Assembly: GCA_963822095.1 (NCBI GenBank)
Contig: CAWGGS010000028.1
Location: 1 to 64,000 of the forward strand
Reading direction: 5' to 3'
Length of the DNA: 64,000 nt
DNA from: CAWGGS01 sp963822095
GTDB taxonomy: Bacteria; Desulfobacterota; Desulfobulbia; Desulfobulbales; Desulfocapsaceae
Position numbers and translations under genes: made by a program. Below are positions 19,178 through 27,613 of this stretch, one piece after another. How positions within the stretch are numbered: the stretch's first letter is position 1; each line of letters starts with the position of its first letter. Below the pieces are notes generated by a model that searched no databases, was not told the origin of the DNA, and was given only the letters and a program-made list of their open reading frames with translations.

Positions 19178-19480
19178 ATGCCAAAACGATCTCGAATCAT
19201 AGTGCCGGATATTCCACTCCATATCATACAGCAAGGAAACAAAAGGCAGGCATGCTTCTTAACAGATGAGAATTACTTGTTTTATCTTGAATGGCTACAA
19301 GAGTATGCCCAGAGTTCGGAGTGCTCAGCACACTGCTTTTTCCAATATATCAACCAGACCTACAAAAACGTAGCGGAACATTGCAGGAGGGGCGATATCA
19401 CCCAAGCAGGGGGAGGAGAGGATGTCCTCTTATTTCACCCGTATTCACCGACAGCACTCCAGTCTAAAAGTACTGTCTGA
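19178..19480 (+). pseudogene. RAYT remnant with internal deletion
   Basis: It begins MPKRSRIIVPDIPLHIIQQG and NKRQACFLTDENYLFYLEW, the N-terminal half of a REP-associated tyrosine transposase. It then jumps to QYINQTYK, which in intact relatives lies about 50 residues later, and continues out of frame. The missing block carries the metal-binding HUH histidines, so the protein cannot be active. Confidence 0.75.
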
Positions 19481-20513
19481 TAAAAGAAGCGAGGTCTTCC
19501 GGTGAGGTAACAATCAGCTCGCCCCCCAAGAGCTTCTGGAAGTAATAGTCATCTGCTCGATAATTGGGCACCATATTCTGGCGATTGACCAGGCGCAACA
19601 AACAGCAAAATTCTTTGCTTTCACTGTTTAAAGGGGCACTGAAACACGAAAAGTTGAATGTCGAGAGGTTGAGCCCGGCATAAGCGGAGAGCGCTTTGGC
19701 CAGGCCCTGTGCCATGCCTTCCAGCTCGGCATCGCCCCATTCAAAAAAATGGCTGGCATTGGGCATGATTGCATTGACTTCGTTGGCCCCTACTGGAGAG
19801 TAGGCGGTGAACCATTGACTTCCGGCGATTTCTCCAATCCAGCGTTTCTGCAGGCGTTTTTCCTCTGCAAGCAGATCCAGCCAATATGACGTGCCGTGCT
19901 TTTCAAAATAGTCGCGGCTTCTTTGCAGCAGCGCTCGCTCATGTGTTCCCGGAAAGGGGGAACCAAGAATCTGCAGATGGGGATGCATGACGCTCGCCCC
20001 GGCCGGAAACAGATAGTTGGCATTTATGGTGAAATGGATCGCGCCCGGATCTTCCTGATAGCACCTTCGCATAAACTCCAAGGTTATGGCAAATGAATCC
20101 TTGATCGTGCTTGCCGGGAAATCGTCAAGGTGTCGGCAATGCTTGTTCCCAACCATCACCACGGCATGATACGCCGCCAGCGGAAACAGATTCGGGAATA
20201 AGACAACGTCATTTTTTACCAGATATCCTTCCGGGAGGATCTTTTCCGAATAACGGGGCGTCCTCTGCCGCCATTTTCCGTCACAAAGAAAGCACTGGCC
20301 TTTTGACTTTTCCGAGCATTGCTCCACATATTCCCAGTCGGTCGGAGGAAACAAGGCGTCAGCCTTGCCTTTCAGCATCAATGGAAACACGCTTTGATGG
20401 TCCAGGAGCGGATCAAGACGCACCTCGATACTCTGTTCGTCAAGCTCGCCTCCCTTCAGAGGATTGTGAAAACGTGCCACCTGCTGCCAGCGTTCAAAAT
20501 GAATTTCAGCCAT
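19464..20513 (-). CDS. HIT-superfamily / GalT-like nucleotidyltransferase
   Basis: About 349 residues. The HIT-fold signature is ASVMHPHLQILGSPFPG (residues ~165-180; HPHLQ is the His-x-His-x-Gln-type catalytic motif of galactose-1-phosphate uridylyltransferase and related DUF4922 proteins). LFPNLFPLAAYHAVVM is the conserved strand before it, and CFLCDGKW may be a zinc site. It probably transfers a nucleotide to or from a sugar phosphate; the substrate is not evident. The ATG at 20513 has TTGGAG eight bases upstream and is preferred over a TTG at 20555. Confidence 0.7.
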   Translation of the reverse strand: MAEIHFERWQQVARFHNPLKGGELDEQSIEVRLDPLLDHQSVFPLMLKGKADALFPPTDWEYVEQCSEKSKGQCFLCDGKWRQRTPRYSEKILPEGYLVKNDVVLFPNLFPLAAYHAVVMVGNKHCRHLDDFPASTIKDSFAITLEFMRRCYQEDPGAIHFTINANYLFPAGASVMHPHLQILGSPFPGTHERALLQRSRDYFEKHGTSYWLDLLAEEKRLQKRWIGEIAGSQWFTAYSPVGANEVNAIMPNASHFFEWGDAELEGMAQGLAKALSAYAGLNLSTFNFSCFSAPLNSESKEFCCLLRLVNRQNMVPNYRADDYYFQKLLGGELIVTSPEDLASFIRQYF

Positions 20514-20707
20514 AGTTCTAACTCCAATCGATGATAGGGAGCGGGAAACAAACAAACAGGGACATCTTGCATCTCATCTTCAGGCCACCTCAGATCGAAT
20601 CTCAATCGCCAAATCCTCAACATAGCTCTGCTACGTCTGCGGTTTGTCGCAATCAGTTCAGTCAAATCTGTCCTAAATCTGAGCGCAATTTCGTCCATGT
20701 AATTCAT
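20456..20707 (-). CDS. small hypothetical ORF overlapping the GalT-like start
   Basis: An 83-codon frame whose ATG has a good GAGGAG six bases upstream. It overlaps the start of the GalT-like gene by 58 bases in another frame. The product is basic (RRRSRAMLRIWRLRFD) with no recognised domain. It could be a short translated leader or chance. Confidence 0.25.
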   Translation of the reverse strand: MNYMDEIALRFRTDLTELIATNRRRSRAMLRIWRLRFDLRWPEDEMQDVPVCLFPAPYHRLELELWLKFILNAGSRWHVFTIL

Positions 20708-20883
20708 TTACAGCTCCTCACTGTTCGCTTTAGTCTAACCGCTCCCCCCATTTTCTTGCCAGGTCCGGGTTGGTATGCCAACATCTTAAAAGAGGATGGG
20801 AGTATTTTGCATAAAGAAACACCCATAAGTCAAGTTCGAAGATCGCCTCGATCGAGAAAGTAGAGGAAGACAGGTCAATCAGT

Positions 20884-21252
20884 ATGGTACTTATTCTTTT
20901 CTTTTCAGCTGGGTTGGCTCTGTGGTGCTCATCAAACCGGTATTGTAGGGCTAACCTGGTTTTCGATCTTTCGAAGTTGCCCAGGTATCGATACTCCGGA
21001 CACGGCAGATTGGTAGGAGAGATTGTCAGGCATTGGATGCCTACCGGAGCTGTTCTGCTTCATTTTGTAAAAAAATATGCTGAATTCATAGACGAATTAA
21101 GTGCCTGGACAGTCAAGGAGTTGGGAATTAATATACTACATATAACAACCAGAGAGGGACTGACTCAATCGGCGGTGGGCCGTGCAGGATATCGCGGCGA
21201 GCACATGATCAGGGGAAAAATTATTCCTTGGAACAACTGGTTGAGCGCCTAG
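20884..21252 (+). pseudogene. RAYT C-terminal remnant
   Basis: The reading LPRYRYSGHGRLVGE, later WTVKELGIN and GLTQSAVGRAGYRGEH, matches the C-terminal part of longer REP-associated transposases, where an HTH resembling KELG...LTQSAVSRAVRRGE follows the catalytic domain. The N-terminal HUH/Tyr domain is absent. Together with the fragments at 5768, 11572 and 19178 this makes four recognisable dead RAYTs in 16 kb. Confidence 0.65.
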
Positions 21253-21305
21253 AATCATGACCGTACCCTTATCCCCACTCACCTTCAGCGGAGGAGGGCC
21301 TAACC

Positions 21306-22505
21306 ATGCGGAATATAACCTCAATCAGCGTCGCCCTGGTACTGTTACTGATCACCAGCAGCGCCTGGGCGGGGCCGGAGGCCGAATGGAGTGAACTCAA
21401 GCTGGTGGACGCCTCGGGCGTTCCCGCGAAATCCAAGCATGAATACCACTTCAAAGGTGTACTCGAGGTCGTTGACGTCCATGGATCTTCGGGTTTCTCG
21501 CTCACCGAGGGATTTTACTCCAACACTAACGTCAAACACCTGAACAGCTACTGGGTCGCAGGCAAGGGGTCATGGGATGCCTCCCGCAACACGGCGCAGG
21601 AACTGCTGCAACTCCAGCATGACGGCGGCATTGATAGTCTCAACGCAACCTTCAGATGCAACGGTGACCCGTGGATCATCAACGAACCGTGCGTGGTTAT
21701 CAACGTGCTTTTCAACAGCACCGCGTCTGTCGGCAGTCGCGACTGGCCCGGTCTAATCAAGCATTACCGACGTCCGCTCACCGTTCAGGTAGTGACCCTG
21801 TCCAAGGCAACCAAGCTTTCCAAACATCATAAAACCGCCTCTGCGCCTCCTCCACCGCCTCCTGCCAAGCACAAAAACACCGTAACCTATAAACACCCGT
21901 CCCACATGGACTTGCGGGTGGCCGGCAAAACGAAACCGAACCTTCCGACAACGCCGCTGCGTCACGTCACGCCGATGGCATTCGGATTGTCAGGCAAGCC
22001 GGCATCCCGGATCGGTCTCGCGGATCTAACCAACGGCTCGTCGCTGATCATCGGCGGGGAACGCACAGAATGGGGCAGGACTGTGAGGCTTAATGCCGCC
22101 GACGCCATCACAAGAAACCAGAACGGCAGCGGCGAATGCCAGTTCCCGATCCAGCACGCCGTGCGCAACGTCGGCCGGTCCGCCAGCGGCGCGTTCGACG
22201 GCGTCTGGCGCAATTCCTCCGTACGGGGAACCACGGCCCGTCATTGGCCGTCCCTGGCACCGGGCAAGCTACTCGACGAGACCGACCTGCTTGCACTCAG
22301 GCCGGGTATGAACAAGCTTTCATTCCAAATCGATCCCTCCGGACAACTCAAGGAAACCAACCGGGCGAATAATCACAGGATGCTGGCGGTGAACCTCACC
22401 GGCAGCTGCGGTGCTGTGGCCACCAGACCGCGAATCACCCACTTCCGGTCTGCAGCACACCTCCCGCTACGGCCGGAAAAGCGATTGCAGCTGCCTTCGC
22501 GCTGA
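21306..22505 (+). CDS. secreted protein with Pro-rich linker and CARDB-like C-terminal domain
   Basis: A 399-residue protein with a clear signal peptide (cleavage after SSAWA). Residues ~25-160 form an unknown N-terminal domain, residues ~178-190 a proline run, and residues ~275-365 resemble a CARDB/adhesion beta-domain (AVRNVGRSASG, LRPGMNKLSFQIDPSG, ETNRANNH). This suggests an exported or surface protein. GGAGGAG lies 8-9 bases before the ATG. The C-terminal ~20 residues are rich in Arg and look unlike a folded domain, so a late frameshift is possible. Gene is GC-richer than the AT-rich genes on both sides. Confidence 0.55.
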   Translation: MRNITSISVALVLLLITSSAWAGPEAEWSELKLVDASGVPAKSKHEYHFKGVLEVVDVHGSSGFSLTEGFYSNTNVKHLNSYWVAGKGSWDASRNTAQELLQLQHDGGIDSLNATFRCNGDPWIINEPCVVINVLFNSTASVGSRDWPGLIKHYRRPLTVQVVTLSKATKLSKHHKTASAPPPPPPAKHKNTVTYKHPSHMDLRVAGKTKPNLPTTPLRHVTPMAFGLSGKPASRIGLADLTNGSSLIIGGERTEWGRTVRLNAADAITRNQNGSGECQFPIQHAVRNVGRSASGAFDGVWRNSSVRGTTARHWPSLAPGKLLDETDLLALRPGMNKLSFQIDPSGQLKETNRANNHRMLAVNLTGSCGAVATRPRITHFRSAAHLPLRPEKRLQLPSR

Positions 22506-22693
22506 TCGATTTCGTACGGAGCCGCTGGCCCTTTGGCTCCATTGACACCATAGGGGAAGATTCCGGTTTGGCCTGTCCCATATTTACCCGTACGAACTTT
22601 ATCCCTATGACCAAGGTCGCAGGATTTAATCCAAATTGGTTGCGATAAACCCTGGCTGTCCCCCGAATTTTAATATGGTGTGTTGAAAATAAA

Positions 22694-23164
22694 ATGAGAA
22701 ATATTTTCGATGAAGTAGAGCGAAAAAAAAGAGCGATTTGGTTGGTTGCTCTTTTACTGATTATCTATAACTCAATAAGATTACTGTCAATTATTGCATC
22801 TCCTTATCCAATCGATCAAATTATAGATAAAGGTGCCAGGATATCCATTTCAGAGTATCAGGAGGCATTTCAAATTTATAGTAATAACGAGTCAGAAAGA
22901 CTTCAAATGCCACCTGATTCCTTTAAGATAGCAATCTTATACTCTGGGTTTCTGGCGGCAGGATATATAATTTTCTCCTTTTTTCTGGGTATGCGCAAGA
23001 AATTCGCAAGGTATAGTATATTAAGTTTTATATTTGTCGAAATACTTATAGATATTATTGGTGGGATACAATACAGGATTCTGCCAAGTAAAATTTCAAT
23101 CCTTGTTATAATCCTTCTGCTTCTCTTTTTATTTTCGCATAATATTGCCAAAGAATTTAAATAA
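22694..23164 (+). CDS. small integral membrane protein, unknown
   Basis: A 156-residue, AT-rich gene. Four hydrophobic segments (around residues 15-35, 75-98, 104-122 and 130-148) predict an inner-membrane protein; the loop between spans one and two (~40 residues) is polar. I see no family motif. It is the same orientation as trmO but 106 bases away. Confidence 0.5.
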   Translation: MRNIFDEVERKKRAIWLVALLLIIYNSIRLLSIIASPYPIDQIIDKGARISISEYQEAFQIYSNNESERLQMPPDSFKIAILYSGFLAAGYIIFSFFLGMRKKFARYSILSFIFVEILIDIIGGIQYRILPSKISILVIILLLLFLFSHNIAKEFK

Positions 23165-23270
23165 GCTAAATGTACATAAATTCTTTTTTAATCAGGGATT
23201 TTTGCTATACTCGCACTCCAGAAAAGCCACACAAACAGCCATTTGCCAGCCCTAAAACAAGGTATAAAAC

Positions 23271-23747
23271 ATGCACGAAATCAAGCCTATAGGAACAATA
23301 TATTCCCCTCATAAATCAATTGAAGATATGCCTATTCAACCCAAAGGTGCATCAGAGGTTGTCGGGCATGTACTCGTGGACGAAGAATATATTAATGGAT
23401 TGCAAGATCTTGATGGATTCAGCCATATATATCTTTTGTATAGCTTTCATAAGGCAACACGAACCGAGATGCACGTAACGCCCTTTATGGACAAGCAAAC
23501 AAGGGGAGTGTTTGCCACGCGGTCCCCTCTACGACCGAATCATATCGGAATATCAATTGTCAGGCTAATAAAGGTCGAAGGTAATACACTTTTTGTGGAG
23601 GGAATTGATATACTTGATGGAACTCCATTATTGGATATCAAGCCATATATAGAAAAATTTGATCATGTGCAAGATAGCGTTTCGGGTTGGCTGAAAGCCA
23701 GTGATGAAGATATTAGGAAGAAACGTTCAGATGAAAGATTCAGATAA
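23271..23747 (+). CDS. trmO: tRNA N6-threonylcarbamoyladenosine methyltransferase TrmO
   Basis: A 158-residue protein of the UPF0066/YaeB family, which methylates t6A37 of certain tRNAs using SAM. Motifs: IGTIYSPHKS at the start, LDGFSHIYLLYSFH, GVFATRSPLRPNHIGISIV (the SAM-site signature), and GIDILDGTPLLDIKPY. Length fits the compact form without the C-terminal extension. Some relatives are found near metal-cofactor genes, but here it stands alone. Confidence 0.9.
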   Translation: MHEIKPIGTIYSPHKSIEDMPIQPKGASEVVGHVLVDEEYINGLQDLDGFSHIYLLYSFHKATRTEMHVTPFMDKQTRGVFATRSPLRPNHIGISIVRLIKVEGNTLFVEGIDILDGTPLLDIKPYIEKFDHVQDSVSGWLKASDEDIRKKRSDERFR

Positions 23748-23963
23748 TATCAGAATGTGGGTGAACAAAGAAAAAATGCTGAACAAAACTATTGGACAAG
23801 CTCCCTGGAATCGAACCGTTTTGAGCGTTTTTCGGGGACACAATACCTTTTTATTGTTGCGAATAAACAATAATCAGGCGCAGAGTGGATCATGGCCAGA
23901 GTGTGGAATGTATGCCCCCGACTCCTATCACTTTTCGGATCGATTCTTGAGTCCTGCAATTTA

Positions 23964-24416
23964 TCATAGTGTGAGATGGAGATCAGACTCGGTTGCCTCT
24001 TTCAAGAAATCACTCGCCACCAATATTTCTACACCTTCAATAAAGTCATCCTTGGTTAGATCAAACAAATCAGCACTCGTTTTGCATGCTAGAAACTTCA
24101 CTCCCTCCAATTGAGCCATTTCAAGCATATCTTCAATGGAAGGAATGTTCTTTTGCTCCATCTTCAACCCAAGTTCCTTTGTGTATTGTTCAACTTCCTT
24201 CTCCGAATGATCTATACTTGTCGGGTAATACTTAAGTTTCTTGAGTTGTTCTTTTCGAATCAAATTTAAGCCTTCGAATGTGAAGTAAATAAGTGTCGAA
24301 TAGCCCAGCCGCGCAGAATTTAGTGCAATTATGAGCAAACCGAAAGCACTTTGCATTGTAAAATTACTGCAAACAAGTGCTACCTTTTTTTTTGATTTTG
24401 TTGTTTCTTCTGCCAT
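23964..24416 (-). CDS. DsrE/DsrF-like family protein
   Basis: A 150-residue protein resembling the DsrE/DsrF-like fold: a beta strand KVALVCSNFT, a helix with QSAFGLLIIALNSARLGY, and a late VKFLACKTSADLFDL segment with a cysteine where sulfur-carrying members have theirs. Such proteins relay persulfide or act as small peroxiredoxin-like partners. AAAAGGAAA precedes the ATG. It faces trmO convergently and has no dsr gene nearby. Confidence 0.65.
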   Translation of the reverse strand: MAEETTKSKKKVALVCSNFTMQSAFGLLIIALNSARLGYSTLIYFTFEGLNLIRKEQLKKLKYYPTSIDHSEKEVEQYTKELGLKMEQKNIPSIEDMLEMAQLEGVKFLACKTSADLFDLTKDDFIEGVEILVASDFLKEATESDLHLTL

Positions 24417-24877
24417 GATATTTTCCTTTTCATACTTTGAGCATATGAGGGTTTGAGGATTGTTGGATGTATAATTAATGGTGAAGCCTTTATAAAAGGT
24501 ATACCTTTTTAACTCTTTAACAAGGAGCCCTTCATACGATTAAGTGATTCTTAATGAAACTCATGACATGGCGTCGTGATAATTTTATACATTTCTTCCT
24601 GAAAGGAATTTCAGAAAAATTCAACCGAAGTCGAACATTAAAATGATCGAATAAACCCGTGATTTTCACGCAATACGCCCTATGGCATTATCGATGAGAT
24701 TTAGTGAGAAATTATCATTGGAAAAAGAAGAAGGTCATTCTGATATTGTCTGTCCTGATGGGTTTGGCACGTATCGGCCATCAAGATTTGACGAAGAATA
24801 GCCAACTTCCAATATTTTTTTTAAACGGATGGCAAAAAAACTGAGGCCATTCTGCATTGTTGCTGATATATGCGGAA
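24417..24877. other. gene-free stretch
   Basis: About 460 AT-rich bases between the DsrE-like gene and the next minus-strand gene. It should hold the promoter of the DsrE-like gene. I see no other gene or repeat. Confidence 0.3.
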
Positions 24878-25249
24878 TTAAAGATGAAACGCCTGCATCT
24901 TGGCCGCCTCAATCGCCAACTCCGATCGGGCGTTGGCATCCTTTGGCAATTTTTTCTCTTCGCACCATTTCGGAAAGGTTTCAGGATCGATAAAAACCTT
25001 GATTACCTGGTCTCCGGCGGCTTCAACCTCGGCCTTTTTTTCTTCCGCCCGGGCAAGCCAATTCTGAAAGGTCGGGGGCAGCTGGTCTCTGTCATCAAAT
25101 ATCTCCAACAGCCCTTCATAGTCTTCCTCCCTGTACCAGACCATCGCCTGCAACATCGGTTGCCGGGTCGTCTCCTGCTTTCTGGCCTGTCTCTCCTTTA
25201 ATTTTGCCACCGCCTTTCCAGCACCGGCTGATCTCTTCTTTTTTGTCAT
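24878..25249 (-). CDS. conserved-looking hypothetical protein, highly charged
   Basis: About 123 residues. The N-terminus is strongly basic (MTKKKRSAGAGKAVAKLKE), the rest helical and acidic (WYREEDYEGLLEIFDDRD, LARAEEKKAEVEA). No signal peptide or known domain. ATG 25249 has AGGAG just upstream; an earlier ATG at 25267 is possible. The basic tail suggests nucleic-acid or ribosome contact, but this is a guess. Confidence 0.5.
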   Translation of the reverse strand: MTKKKRSAGAGKAVAKLKERQARKQETTRQPMLQAMVWYREEDYEGLLEIFDDRDQLPPTFQNWLARAEEKKAEVEAAGDQVIKVFIDPETFPKWCEEKKLPKDANARSELAIEAAKMQAFHL

Positions 25250-25436
25250 GTCTCCTATCAACCTCATTCAATCGATCATATAATAAAAAATGTCATCTTA
25301 TCTGAAACCGGGATACAAGAAAACACAAATTGCAACCGGAATGCCTGTAAAAAAAGAAAACAGCCGGGAAAAAGATGTTCAGATCTTCTTCCAGGCCGTT
25401 GTTTACCCAGGATGGAGATCCTGAGAGTATCAGGCT

Positions 25437-26510
25437 CTACTTGAAAAGTTTCAGATACTTTCCATATCCCGACTCGGCGAGTTTATCCACCGGGATAAAG
25501 CGCAGGGCGGCAGAATTGATGCAGTACCGGAGCCCGGTCGGAGGAGGACCGTCTTTAAAAACATGACCGAGATGGGAATTGGCTATCTTGCTGCGGACCT
25601 CGGTTCGGACCGAAAAAAGACTTTTGTCTTCATGTTCAACAATATCCTTGGGGTCGATCGGCTTGGTGAAACTCGGCCAACCGGTGCCGGACTCAAACTT
25701 GTCCGTTGAGCTAAACAGCGGCTCCCCGGAGACGATATCCACATACAGGCCCGGCTTTTTGTTGTTCCAGTAGGCATTGTCAAATGGAGGTTCCGTGCCA
25801 TTCTCCTGGGTGACACGGTACTCAAGGGGGGTTAACTTCTTTTTAAGATCGACCGGATCAACCTTATCGGTATTCCCGGAAAGATCCAATTTGACACCGT
25901 GCCAGGTCTTTTCCAGAAAATCGTCACGACCGGATTGCGATCTGTAGAAATAGTACCGGATCGGATTCTTTTTGTAATAGTCCTGGTGATATTCCTCTGC
26001 CGGCCAGAACTTCGGCGCGTCAAGGATAGGTGTAACGATGGGCTTTTTAAAGATGCCGCTTTCTGCTAATTCTTTCTTCGTTTTCTCAGCAAGGCGTCTT
26101 TGGTCCTGGTTATATACATAGATTGCTGAGATGTAGGCATGTCCACGGTCAACGAACTGGCCACCGGGATCGGTGGGATTGATCTGATGCCAGAAGACGT
26201 CGAGCAGTTTCCCGTAGGTTATCTTTTTGGGATCGTACACAATCTGTACCACTTCGGTATGTCCGCCTGCAACATAATTGTGATAGGTCGGATTCTCCGT
26301 AGTACCGCCGGCATATCCATCTGTAACCGAAACAACTCCATCCAGGGTCTCGAAGGGTTTGGTCATACACCAGAAGCAACCTCCTGCAAAGAGGGCTTTC
26401 AGGGTCCCGTCCGGTGCCATTGTACTTTCCGAACCCGCACGAACCGAGGCAAAGCCGACGATTGTGACGAGACAAGTGATTACAAAAACAATGGAAAGTA
26501 TGAGTTTCAT
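25437..26510 (-). CDS. msrAB: exported MsrA-MsrB fusion (peptide methionine sulfoxide reductase)
   Basis: A 357-residue protein with an N-terminal signal sequence, so it repairs oxidised methionine in the periplasm. MsrA domain (residues ~38-195): catalytic GCFWC, GYAGG, NPTYHNYVAGG and VYDPKKI. MsrB domain (~215-345): GEPLFSSTDKFESGTGWPSF, SHLGHVF and the catalytic cysteine in RYCINSAAL. The zinc cysteines of many MsrBs are absent, which is normal in such fusions. MsrA reduces the S- and MsrB the R-sulfoxide. It is last of a three-gene minus-strand operon with the MsrA-like protein (40 bp upstream) and the Met-rich lipoprotein. Confidence 0.93.
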   Translation of the reverse strand: MKLILSIVFVITCLVTIVGFASVRAGSESTMAPDGTLKALFAGGCFWCMTKPFETLDGVVSVTDGYAGGTTENPTYHNYVAGGHTEVVQIVYDPKKITYGKLLDVFWHQINPTDPGGQFVDRGHAYISAIYVYNQDQRRLAEKTKKELAESGIFKKPIVTPILDAPKFWPAEEYHQDYYKKNPIRYYFYRSQSGRDDFLEKTWHGVKLDLSGNTDKVDPVDLKKKLTPLEYRVTQENGTEPPFDNAYWNNKKPGLYVDIVSGEPLFSSTDKFESGTGWPSFTKPIDPKDIVEHEDKSLFSVRTEVRSKIANSHLGHVFKDGPPPTGLRYCINSAALRFIPVDKLAESGYGKYLKLFK

Positions 26511-26550
26511 AGTATTCTCCTTGGGTAGCTATCACCCCCTGATTTTTCAA

Positions 26551-26853
26551 TCATCGATCAGGCGGCACTCTACGTATATAGGTTCCAGCTTTTTTCAGCA
26601 GGTATTCCATTTGCTGTACATTTATTTGTTTAGGATCATAGGTGACGCGGTTGATTTCCGATACACCCCGCCAGCCCTTTTCCACATTGATCACACCCGG
26701 CTGCCCATCCAGGGCATCTTTGCCGACATCGAATCAGCCGACTACAAAGGTCGCTGTTGCAACCCCAGTGGCTGCGGCGTTATGGGCCGGACCCCCTAAC
26801 AGTGTCGTGATCAAGGCAAGAGTTAAAATGATCGTGAAAAGTGTCGATTTCAT
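26551..26853 (-). CDS. short MsrA-like protein with in-frame UGA (probable selenocysteine)
   Basis: One frame from ATG 26853 to stop 26551 encodes 100 residues with a single in-frame TGA at codon 40 (26736-26734). The N-terminus is a signal peptide. Reading TGA as Sec gives ATFVVG-U-FDVGKDALDG, then GVINVEKGWRG and RVTYDPKQI. These align block by block with the adjacent MsrA domain (ALFAGG-C-FWC, GVVSVTDGYAG, IVYDPKKI), so the UGA sits exactly at the MsrA nucleophile. Homology continues unbroken past the TGA, which argues against a simple nonsense mutation. The segment after YDP and the PTYxxV block of MsrA are missing, so it is a minimal version. GGAGG stands five bases before the ATG. A resemblance to HMA metal-binding domains is possible. 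Confidence 0.7.
26702..26716 (-). promoter_or_regulatory. candidate bacterial SECIS hairpin
   Basis: On the minus strand, starting 20 bases after the U of the UGA, the RNA can form UGCCC-UGGAU-GGGCA. An extra GGC/GCC pair can extend the stem across a five-base bulge (from k=13 to k=38 after the UGA). The apical loop has G in its first positions and lies about 24 bases beyond the UGA, within the distance known for bacterial SECIS elements. Fold judged by eye. Confidence 0.5.
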
Positions 26854-26888
26854 TATACCCTCCATCACGTTTCTCCTGAGGTCTCGGG

Positions 26889-27176
26889 TTACATTCCCCC
26901 AACATTGCCGGGATTAACAAACCTCTCTCCACCAATATAATTACTCTTCATGGTATCAGGCATAGTATTTTTCATACCATCACCTTTCATGGAATCTTGC
27001 GTGTTCTGCATGGTATCGGACTTTTTTGGCATCGTGTCCATGGGCTTCGACGACATCGTATCCATCGGCTTGGACGACATCGTATCCATCGAATTGTGTT
27101 CGGCACATCCAAAGGAAAATAGGGAAAGAGTCAAAGCAACGGCTGCGGCAGTACATAATGTATGTATTTTTTTCAT
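26889..27176 (-). CDS. small methionine-rich lipoprotein
   Basis: About 95 residues from ATG 27176. A signal peptide ends in a lipobox (LFSFGC), so the mature protein is lipid-anchored in the envelope. The mature part of ~67 residues is mostly repeats of the type MDTMSSKP and DTM, with about 12 methionines. It starts an operon whose next two products are an MsrA-like selenoprotein candidate and the MsrA-MsrB fusion. This suggests an oxidant-sink or sacrificial protein repaired by the Msr enzymes; copper or silver binding by methionines is the other option. No family is recognised beyond the Met-rich repeats. Confidence 0.6.
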   Translation of the reverse strand: MKKIHTLCTAAAVALTLSLFSFGCAEHNSMDTMSSKPMDTMSSKPMDTMPKKSDTMQNTQDSMKGDGMKNTMPDTMKSNYIGGERFVNPGNVGGM

Positions 27177-27390
27177 GGCGTTCCTCTCTTCGATTGAGGT
27201 TTTAAGGGGATGAAGAATTTTCATCCGCATTGCCTTAATCGTAATGACCCGATGTAAAGAGAGAATAACGCCAATGTAAAGATACGGTAAAGATCAGAGG
27301 AAATCGCAGGAACGTCGTTTTCTTTCAGGACTGTCAATCGACAGCCGTTTTCCGGTTCTTCCGGATCGAGGTACGTATCTCTAACCCAGG

Positions 27391-27613
27391 AAGCGGAGGG
27401 CGTCTCTGGAGGACGCCTCGCGGAGGCCTGGCGGGAAACCACACAAGGCCCGGAGGGGTGCAAACGGGACGTCCGCACCTGACAGCAGGCCAGGGACGGC
27501 CTCCGTCAGCCGTGGTGTACCGGCGATGAGGCCGCAAAGGAGCGTCCGGAAGCAATACACTCTGCCGGATTGTTCCTTTCAACTTTACAAAAGTACGCTC
27601 AAACCGGATGAGC
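27391..27613 (-). repeat. ~230-bp structured interspersed repeat, copy D
   Basis: Minus-strand copy with the family blocks GGGCGTCTCTGGAGGACGCC, GACGTCCGCACC, GACAGCAGGCCAGGGACGGCC, GTGGTGTACCGGCGAT, and the outer end AAACCGGATGAGC. Its outer end overlaps the last codons of the histidine kinase gene (stop at 27585), so it has replaced that gene's original end. Confidence 0.8.

Noticed and set aside
23800..23830. tRNA-like T-arm on the minus strand (GGTTCGATTCC next to trmO)
   Set aside because: The surrounding bases do not form acceptor, D or anticodon arms, and no tRNA of 70-90 bases can be drawn.
23701..24114. 137-codon plus-strand frame downstream of trmO
   Set aside because: It overlaps the end of trmO and runs antisense through the DsrE-like gene; no ribosome site and no protein pattern.
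26359..26917. Plus-strand frames opposite the msr operon
   Set aside because: They are antisense to three genes with clear motifs and have no ribosome sites.
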